Shown here: positions 1-5,334 of the stretch, piece by piece
Position numbering within the stretch: the first letter of the stretch is position 1
Layout of the letters: each line of letters opens with the position of its first letter
Assembly: GCA_026990615.1 (NCBI GenBank)
Contig: JALXDB010000229.1
Location: 1 to 6,135, forward strand
Direction of reading: 5' to 3'
DNA: 6,135 nt
From: Spirochaetota bacterium
Lineage (GTDB): Bacteria > Spirochaetota > B62-G9
Made by a program: the position numbers and the translations under genes
Notes under the pieces: generated by a model
Database searches by the model: none
What the model saw: the letters and a program-made list of their open reading frames with translations, nothing else
Told to the model about the DNA's origin: nothing

Positions 1-126
1 ATTATGGATAATACGTTACTCTCTGCGAGGGAGCTGGTAGATAAGATTAAGAATGATCTGGAGAGTTTCGTTGGAAAGGCAAGACAGCACGACGATGAAA
101 CGATAGTTGTAATGAAGGTCAATTAA
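1..126 (+). CDS. PP2C/SpoIIE-family serine phosphatase, C-terminal end only
   Basis: This is an open frame entering from the left edge, with 41 codons visible before a TAA stop. The fragment ends in a pattern typical of the last strands of PP2C/SpoIIE (RsbU-like) phosphatases: a helix with Ala-Arg-Glu-Leu-Val, then Gln-His-Asp-Asp-Glu-Thr followed by a hydrophobic strand Ile-Val-Val-Met-Lys-Val. In that family the Asp-Asp pair helps bind the catalytic metal ions and lies very near the C-terminus, so the protein ends where expected. Family members dephosphorylate phosphoserine on STAS-domain anti-sigma antagonists. The next gene, 31 bases on, encodes exactly such a STAS protein, which supports the call. 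Any N-terminal sensor domain (HAMP, GAF, PAS, receiver) lies outside the window, so the input signal is unknown. Confidence 0.8.
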   Translation: MMDNTLLSARELVDKIKNDLESFVGKARQHDDETIVVMKVN

Positions 127-157
127 ATTAGAATAGTGTAAATGGTGGTCAGCGGAT

Positions 158-502
158 ATGGAGATAAAAATAAGGAGAAGTTCAACTATCTATATTATTG
201 ATGTTAGCGGTGATATGGATATGTACAATGCTTACAAGGTTAAAAATCTCGTAAACAAGATGATAGAGAAAAATATTCAGAATTTTATTATTAATATGGA
301 AGGTGTTAACTATATTGATAGTAGTGGAATAGGAGCACTTATATATGTGCATTCGGAACTAAAAAAACGAAATATGAAATTTCGGATTGCCAATATTAGG
401 GGAACAGTTAAAAAGGTTATTGAGCTTACTAAGTTAATGGGTTATTTTAAAATCACCGATACAGTGGAAAATGCAATAAAGCAGATAAAGGCTGAGCTTT
501 AA
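158..502 (+). CDS. STAS-domain anti-sigma factor antagonist (SpoIIAA/RsbV-like)
   Basis: This 114-residue protein is a complete single STAS domain, the usual length for SpoIIAA/RsbV-type antagonists. The hallmark is Asp-Ser-Ser-Gly-Ile-Gly-Ala-Leu at residues 54-61, after the strand Phe-Ile-Ile-Asn-Met; the Ser55/Ser56 pair holds the expected phosphorylation site for a partner-switching kinase. A Gly-Asp-Met-Asp motif at residues 18-21 matches the N-terminal loop of the family. Unphosphorylated members bind the cognate RsbW-like kinase and release its other partner. The start is well fixed: an in-frame TAG lies at 134-136 and ATG 158 is the first start after it, with a weak GGTGG-like ribosome site about 9 bases upstream. 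The gene sits between the phosphatase tail and an RsbW-like ATPase, so all three players are adjacent. Cytoplasmic. The particular output pathway cannot be read from the sequence. Confidence 0.92.
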   Translation: MEIKIRRSSTIYIIDVSGDMDMYNAYKVKNLVNKMIEKNIQNFIINMEGVNYIDSSGIGALIYVHSELKKRNMKFRIANIRGTVKKVIELTKLMGYFKITDTVENAIKQIKAEL

Positions 503-548
503 CTTGTTAGCTTCTTTTGAGTTGTTTTTTTGGTAATATTTTTTGTAT

Positions 549-554
549 AAGGAG
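549..554 (+). promoter_or_regulatory. ribosome binding site for the GTG-started kinase gene
   Basis: AAGGAG lies 11 bases before GTG 566. An in-frame TAA at 548-550 overlaps it, so no upstream extension is possible, and the next in-frame ATG (codon 21) would remove the first 20 residues. The site therefore decides the GTG start. Confidence 0.7.
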
Positions 555-565
555 TAAAAAGAGCG

Positions 566-1117
566 GTGAGCGAGATAAAAGAGATACTTGTCGATGAAAA
601 TAGCAAGTTGTTTGATAAAACAGGAATGTTTTATAAAAAATTTCCGAGTGATTTTAGACAGATAAGGTATTTTACCCTTCTCGTTGTGCAGAAAGCCCCG
701 CCGGAGATAAAGGAGATAAACCTTCTGGAGCAACAGATAAGCGAGCTTATTAAGAACGCTATAAAGCATGGGAATAAGAATAATCCGAATAAATTCGTGC
801 ATGTATGGTTTTCATTTAGTGAAGAACATGCTCACCTGATTATAGAGGACGAGGGTGAGGGGTTTAAAAGGATAGAGGAGTGGAATGAATTTAATAGGAA
901 AAGACTAGAATGTTTCCAGAATCAAAATTTCGAAGAGATGGAGAAGTATATTTCTTTTGTTACTGAAGATAGTGATGAGTATGATAGTGGAAATGCACTA
1001 TTTGCTGCTGTGGAGTACTGGAATGGGGGTGTTGTATTTAATAATAAGAGGAATTGTGTTGCTGTTCTTAAGCGATTTCCTAAAAAACGTCATGGTCTTG
1101 AGATAAAAAGTGCCTAA
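566..1117 (+). CDS. RsbW/SpoIIAB-like Bergerat-fold ATP-binding protein, probable anti-sigma-type serine kinase
   Basis: This 183-residue cytoplasmic protein has the GHKL/HATPase_c layout of anti-sigma serine kinases. The N box is at residues 56-69, with Glu60 and Asn64 in the helix ending Ile-Lys-His-Gly; the same Glu/Asn pair binds Mg-ATP and acts as base in SpoIIAB. The G1 box is Asp95-Glu-Gly-Glu-Gly99. The following region is odd: about 40 mostly charged residues (101-140) separate G1 from a G2-like element Ser-Gly-Asn-Ala-Leu-Phe (141-146), which lacks the usual Gly-x-Gly-Leu. A final strand, Val165-Ala-Val-Leu-Lys-Arg-Phe, closes the fold as in RsbW. At 183 residues it is longer than SpoIIAB/RsbW (about 145-160). 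It lies 63 bases after the STAS gene, its likely substrate and partner. The kinase residues look intact, so activity is plausible, but the lid differs from textbook members and the target is unknown. Confidence 0.8.
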   Translation: MSEIKEILVDENSKLFDKTGMFYKKFPSDFRQIRYFTLLVVQKAPPEIKEINLLEQQISELIKNAIKHGNKNNPNKFVHVWFSFSEEHAHLIIEDEGEGFKRIEEWNEFNRKRLECFQNQNFEEMEKYISFVTEDSDEYDSGNALFAAVEYWNGGVVFNNKRNCVAVLKRFPKKRHGLEIKSA

Positions 1118-1139
1118 TTAAAGTTGCAGATGTTAAAGT

Positions 1140-1484
1140 ATGCTGATAGAAGAGAAAAACAGAGTTATAGAGCTCCCAATTATTGTGATTTTCACAGAGG
1201 AAGGTATTAACTGGTTTATTAGAAACAATAAGAAACTTAGAAAGTATAGGTTAGCTGATAATACGGTAGAGTACGGACTTTCACTTGATAGGTTTGAAGC
1301 CCCTCTAATTCAAAGAATGATACATCTCAATTACATTTCAACTATAGAGCTAAGTAGGGTAGAGTTTACATCCAAGAGGAACGAGATAATGGATCTCTCC
1401 AAATTGATACTCTACGATTTTCTCTATAAGAAATTTGAAGAGGATGTATTTAAGAGATTTGTAAATTCGAATTTTATATTTTAA
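1140..1484 (+). CDS. hypothetical protein, 114 residues, downstream of the RsbW-like gene
   Basis: I do not recognise this protein. It is a short, probably cytoplasmic protein with no signal peptide or membrane segment. It has a hydrophobic strand near residues 11-18, followed by a helix-like stretch with Trp and many Lys/Arg (19-38), and an apparently helical C-terminal half ending Phe-Ile-Phe. It contains no cysteine and no obvious catalytic motif. ATG 1140 is the only reasonable start because an in-frame TAA lies at 1134-1136; the ribosome site is poor. The gene begins 22 bases after the kinase on the same strand and is as AT-rich as that block, so co-transcription with the partner-switching genes is likely. 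A role as target, adaptor or accessory of that circuit is a guess from position only. An uninterrupted frame with a fixed start supports it being real. Confidence 0.6.
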   Translation: MLIEEKNRVIELPIIVIFTEEGINWFIRNNKKLRKYRLADNTVEYGLSLDRFEAPLIQRMIHLNYISTIELSRVEFTSKRNEIMDLSKLILYDFLYKKFEEDVFKRFVNSNFIF

Positions 1485-1505
1485 AATTTTTTGTAACAAA
1501 AATTT
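1484..1505 (+). repeat. AT-only inverted repeat in the gap between unknown gene and binding-protein gene
   Basis: Two perfect 8-base arms (AAATTTTT at 1484-1491 and AAAAATTT at 1498-1505) flank the 6-base spacer TGTAAC. An alternative fold pairs TTTTTG at 1488-1493 with CAAAAA at 1497-1502 around a TAA loop. It starts within the stop codon of the unknown gene and ends 18 bases before the next ATG. With almost no G:C pairs and no long T run after it, it is a weak terminator candidate. A protein-binding operator is possible. In such AT-rich DNA it may also be chance. Confidence 0.3.
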
Positions 1506-1523
1506 CATTTATCGTAAAAAGCC

Positions 1524-2534
1524 ATGCAGAACAAAATATCAACTTACATAGTATTAATCTTTACAGCCCTGCTTTTTATTGTATCTTTAAACGGATTATA
1601 TGCTAAAGATACTAAAAAGATTTTAATTGTCCATAGCTATCATCCGGAATACAGGTGGGTAGTTGAATATCGAAAAGGGTTGATGGAGGGTCTTCAAAAA
1701 TACAGGAGTAGTGTACTGAAAATAGAGGATTTTTACCTTGATAGCAAGAGGCATCCTGAAAGTATAAACAAGATGGCAGAAAAGGCATATATTTTTTTCA
1801 AAAACAATAAACCCGATGTTGTAATTGCTGCCGATGATCCTGCCCAAAAGTACTTTGTGGTAAAATACCTGTCAAATAAGGTTAAAACCCCCGTGGTTTT
1901 TTTAGGGGTCAATGGGAATCCGGAGGATTACGGCTATCCCTCAAGAAATGTTACGGGTGTACTTGAAAGGATAAATATAAGAGCTGATCTTGGTTTAATT
2001 CATACACTCGTACCGGAGGCAAAAACATTCGGTATTATTATGGATTCTGGTTTGAGCTCACAGGCCTTTCTGCACAGGTGGAAGGTTGAAGATTTTAACT
2101 TTGGTGAGATTAAACTGAAGACCCTCTACATAGCCGAGAGTTTTGAAGAGTGGAAGATGTACATAAACAAACTGGAAAAGGATGTTGATGTTATCTATAT
2201 ACTGAGCTATTATACTTTAAAAGACCGGTACGGTAAATATGTTAAGCCAGAGGATGTGGTTAAGTGGTATGTTAAGAACTGCGATAAGCCCGAGGTTACT
2301 GCAAACCTGTTCTCTGTAAAGTTGGGTCTGCTCTGCTCATACGGAGAAACGGGCTGGCAGTACGGAATGGTTGCTGGAAAAATGGTTGTTGATATTCTCA
2401 ATGGTAAACCTGTTAAATCCATTCCTGTAGTTGAGTCTATCAGAGGGTTAAGAGCAATAAACAGGAAGAGAGCAAAGATGTTGGGGATTACAATCCCGCC
2501 AGATCTCATACCCGGAACTATCTTTTATGATTAA
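1524..2534 (+). CDS. secreted ABC-type substrate-binding protein (PF04392-like), probable ligand receptor for the adjacent kinase
   Basis: This 336-residue protein starts with a Sec signal peptide: Lys4, a hydrophobic core at about 8-25, and a likely cleavage after Leu-Tyr-Ala27. There is no lipobox cysteine, so it should be soluble in the periplasm. The mature part shows the two-lobed type I binding-protein pattern of the ABC_sub_bind family: Ile-Leu-Ile-Val-His-Ser-Tyr-His near residue 35, an Ala-Ala-Asp-Asp-Pro hinge-side motif near 110, Leu-Gly-Val-Asn-Gly-Asn-Pro around 127-133, and Gly274-Glu-Thr-Gly-Trp-Gln-Tyr-Gly-Met near the C-terminus followed by the usual Leu-Asn-Gly-Lys-Pro. The start is fixed by an in-frame TAA at 1515-1517. 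The last 8 bases overlap the kinase gene, which suggests translational coupling. No permease or ATPase gene is adjacent, so a sensing role is inferred. The ligand is unknown; family members bind amino acids and other small molecules. Confidence 0.85.
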   Translation: MQNKISTYIVLIFTALLFIVSLNGLYAKDTKKILIVHSYHPEYRWVVEYRKGLMEGLQKYRSSVLKIEDFYLDSKRHPESINKMAEKAYIFFKNNKPDVVIAADDPAQKYFVVKYLSNKVKTPVVFLGVNGNPEDYGYPSRNVTGVLERINIRADLGLIHTLVPEAKTFGIIMDSGLSSQAFLHRWKVEDFNFGEIKLKTLYIAESFEEWKMYINKLEKDVDVIYILSYYTLKDRYGKYVKPEDVVKWYVKNCDKPEVTANLFSVKLGLLCSYGETGWQYGMVAGKMVVDILNGKPVKSIPVVESIRGLRAINRKRAKMLGITIPPDLIPGTIFYD

Positions 2535-5310
2535 AAGAATAAAAAACTTTTTAAAAAATAAATACAGAAGAACCAGCATCAAAGGACTAGTCCTCAGTAT
2601 AGTTCTGATAAGTGCATCAGTCTTCATTTTCCTTTCTATTATTATGATGGTAGCCGAGAGATTTGTCATGAAAAGGCTGGATAATATGGTAGACTCCCAG
2701 CTTTCAGTTGGTGTTTTGATAAATGATATAATAGACAGCTTCAACAGAGCTACATATTCTGCTTTTATGAATATAAACCGTGGCAACTTTTTGTACGCAA
2801 GAACGGTTTTTAACGAAGATATAGACAAGGCAATATCCTATGTAAATGAGTACACGTCGAAAGAGGGCTATAGAAAAGGCCTGAAAATCGAGGAACTAAC
2901 ATCCGATTTTCTGGATTTCAAAATTTATATTCAAAATTATAAGCTCCAGTTCAACAGATTAATAGAGTATAAAGAGTCCCTGACCAGAAATAGGTATATG
3001 AGAAAATTAATGGTGAACAATATAGACAGGATGATTACAAATCTCAGAAACGATATTTCTATTAGAATTACCTCGGGTAATCCAGGCAAAGAGGAATCGC
3101 TGTTTCTTAAACAGGCAATTATGGATCTTCTTCTGCTCAACGAAGGGATAAAAAAATTGAACAACGATTTTAACGACTACCTGGACAACTATTCAGGCAA
3201 AAAGTATCCAAAATTTGATCTCGAACATGAGTTTAGAAAACTTGATTTTATACTGAACAGCATCCTGCTTAACGTCCCTGAGTATTCAAGCAGGTTGAAG
3301 GGTGTACTTGATGTTTTTAGCTCTTTTAAGAAGAGCTTCGAGGAGGAGATTGTAATAGCTCAGAGGGTGTTTGTGGTTGAAAAAGACACGAGCTTTACAT
3401 TTGATGTTCTTCAGTCCCTCGGGGGAGAAATATTGAGGGAGGTTAATGAAAAAATTAGATTCATGAAGAATCATTTTGCACATTTTGTGAATACTGCCTT
3501 TTTCTTTATCGTAGCTTCAACTGGACTTTTAGTTGCGTTTTCCATACTTGTGTTCTTTCAGATAATGAGGGACAGGCTATTTAAACCCCTTGATACCCTC
3601 CTAAAAGCTATAAAGATAACAGGCGAGGGAAAGAGAGATGTAATACTTCAGATGAACAACGATGATGAGTTAAAGATAATAGCCGAGTACTTCAACGAGA
3701 TGGCCCGTTCTATCAGGGATAGGGAAGACGCTCTGATTAGAGAGAAGGAAACAGTCGAGAGGCAGAAGAGAGAACTTGAGACTATAAAGAAATATGTGGA
3801 AGATATCATCCATGCTTCTCCAAATGCAATTGTTACCTTTGATAAAAATTTAAGGGTTGTTTTTGTCAACAGAAGGGCCGAGGAACTTATAGGCAGTAAT
3901 ATAGAGATGCTCAAGGGCAATGTTCTGAACAAGGATTCCTGCGAATTAAAAAACTACTTCAGTGAGATAAAAAAGGTTATTGAATCGGGGAAAGAGGTTA
4001 TTCTTAATAAAATTCAGTTTTCTCCTCCAAATAGCAGTGAAAAGATAATTGCCAATCTTTACATATATCCGCTACGTGGAATTGACGGGGGAGGTGCTGT
4101 TCTCGAAATCGAGGATGTAACAGAAATGGTAACCCTTGAACAGAAGATGATAGAATCCCAGAAAATGGAGACAGTGGGACTTCTTGCGGGGGGATTTGCC
4201 CATGATTTTAACAATCTTCTTACCGGTATGATAGGGTATATTGACCTGGCAAGAATGAGTGATGAAACTGAGAAGATAAAATTTTACCTTAATTCTGTAA
4301 AGGAAATAGCCGATCATGCTGCGAAACTTGTTCAGCAGATTCTCCTCTTTTCACGTTCAACAGCGGGGAAAAAGGAAAATATAAATCTTGGTGTTGTTAT
4401 TGAAAGTGCCCTCGGGATGATAAAGGCCCCGGTTAAAAGGAATATAAAGGTAGTAAAGGAAATAGACAGGGATATAGAACTCTTTGCAGACAGCACTCAG
4501 ATAACTCAGGCAGTGTTGAATATAATTTTGAATGCTTTTGAAGCTGTAAACGAAAAGGGAAATGGAGTTGTAAAAATTACGGCGAGGAGATGTACAGATA
4601 GGGATAAATTAAAGAACGTATATAATCTGAACAATAACGAGAATTATATAATCATATCGGTCGAAGACAACGGGGTTGGTATGTCCAAAGAGGTAAGGGA
4701 GAGGATGTTTGATCCCTTCTTTACCACAAAGGTAAGGGGTGCTGTTAAAGGGACAGGGCTGGGTCTTTCTATTGTTTACAGAATTGTGAAAAATCATGAG
4801 GGTATTATACATGTAGAATCTGAAGAGGGAAAAGGAACTAAAATAGATGTACTGCTTCCTGTGAGAAGATCTGAGAGCAGCACCGGTGGAGAATTCGATA
4901 AAAAGGTTCAGAGGGGGACAGGAACGATAGTCATTGTCGACGATGAGGATGTGGTAAGAGAAACAGGCAGTGAAATACTAAGGCATCTTGGATATGAAGT
5001 TATCAGCTTTAGAAGCGGGAGAGAATGTATAGATTTTTTTAAAAACGGGGGTGGCAAAAATGTTGACCTCATTATTCTCGATCTTTTGATGCCCGAGATG
5101 GATGGCGAGCAAACGCTGAAAGTATTTTCAGAGCTTGGTATCAAAAAACCTGTTTTAATCGCCTCGGGCTATATAACCCTAGACATGAATTACCTGAAAA
5201 ACTACGATTACGTTATGGGCATAATTAAAAAACCCTATTCTGTTGAAGATTTCTCGACTAAAATTTCACAGATTCTCTCTATTAAGGAAAAAGGCAGTGT
5301 CGCGGAGTAG
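2527..5310 (+). CDS. hybrid sensor histidine kinase (TM-sensor-TM-HAMP-PAS-HisKA-HATPase-REC)
   Basis: This is a 927-residue inner-membrane protein. A basic N-terminus precedes TM1 (about 20-42). A long, charged, helix-rich extracytoplasmic region (about 46-319) follows, then TM2 (about 324-345), HAMP (about 346-398), a coiled coil, and PAS (about 422-540). The H box has His559 in His-Asp-Phe-Asn-Asn, the NtrB-like (HPK4) type. The ATPase domain has N-box Asn665/Asn669, G1 Asp714-Asn-Gly-Val-Gly718, the F box Phe728-Asp-Pro-Phe-Phe, and G2 Gly742-Thr-Gly-Leu-Gly746. The C-terminal receiver has the acidic Asp805-Asp-Glu, acceptor Asp852, Ser880 and Lys902, all expected residues. All catalytic sites look intact, so autophosphorylation at His559 and transfer to Asp852 are predicted. 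There is no output or HPt domain, so a partner encoded elsewhere is needed. ATG 2527 lies inside the end of the binding-protein gene, with a CGGAA-like ribosome site about 10 bases before it. The extracytoplasmic domain probably contacts that binding protein. Confidence 0.93.
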   Translation: MIKRIKNFLKNKYRRTSIKGLVLSIVLISASVFIFLSIIMMVAERFVMKRLDNMVDSQLSVGVLINDIIDSFNRATYSAFMNINRGNFLYARTVFNEDIDKAISYVNEYTSKEGYRKGLKIEELTSDFLDFKIYIQNYKLQFNRLIEYKESLTRNRYMRKLMVNNIDRMITNLRNDISIRITSGNPGKEESLFLKQAIMDLLLLNEGIKKLNNDFNDYLDNYSGKKYPKFDLEHEFRKLDFILNSILLNVPEYSSRLKGVLDVFSSFKKSFEEEIVIAQRVFVVEKDTSFTFDVLQSLGGEILREVNEKIRFMKNHFAHFVNTAFFFIVASTGLLVAFSILVFFQIMRDRLFKPLDTLLKAIKITGEGKRDVILQMNNDDELKIIAEYFNEMARSIRDREDALIREKETVERQKRELETIKKYVEDIIHASPNAIVTFDKNLRVVFVNRRAEELIGSNIEMLKGNVLNKDSCELKNYFSEIKKVIESGKEVILNKIQFSPPNSSEKIIANLYIYPLRGIDGGGAVLEIEDVTEMVTLEQKMIESQKMETVGLLAGGFAHDFNNLLTGMIGYIDLARMSDETEKIKFYLNSVKEIADHAAKLVQQILLFSRSTAGKKENINLGVVIESALGMIKAPVKRNIKVVKEIDRDIELFADSTQITQAVLNIILNAFEAVNEKGNGVVKITARRCTDRDKLKNVYNLNNNENYIIISVEDNGVGMSKEVRERMFDPFFTTKVRGAVKGTGLGLSIVYRIVKNHEGIIHVESEEGKGTKIDVLLPVRRSESSTGGEFDKKVQRGTGTIVIVDDEDVVRETGSEILRHLGYEVISFRSGRECIDFFKNGGGKNVDLIILDLLMPEMDGEQTLKVFSELGIKKPVLIASGYITLDMNYLKNYDYVMGIIKKPYSVEDFSTKISQILSIKEKGSVAE

Positions 5311-5334
5311 TAAAACCTATGTGCTTTATTATTG

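Noticed and set aside
494..531. Possible intrinsic terminator after the STAS gene: a bulged stem (about 494-514) followed by interrupted T runs
   Set aside because: The stem has two bulges and a CTTG loop with few G:C pairs, and the T tracts are broken by GAGTTG. It is too weak to call, and the next gene looks co-transcribed.
522..551. Promoter-like TTGTTT and TATAAG with an 18-base spacer ahead of the RsbW-like gene
   Set aside because: The -10-like hexamer overlaps the AAGGAG ribosome site and lies only 15 bases from the start codon. Such matches are common in AT-rich DNA.
434..802. Minus-strand open frame across the STAS and kinase genes
   Set aside because: It overlaps two genes with clear family motifs on the + strand, and its product is Leu/Tyr/Lys-rich without recognisable features.
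1524..2534. Binding protein as part of an ABC importer
   Set aside because: No permease or ATPase gene is adjacent on either side, and the gene is overlapped by a sensor kinase. A transport role is not excluded but is not supported by the context.
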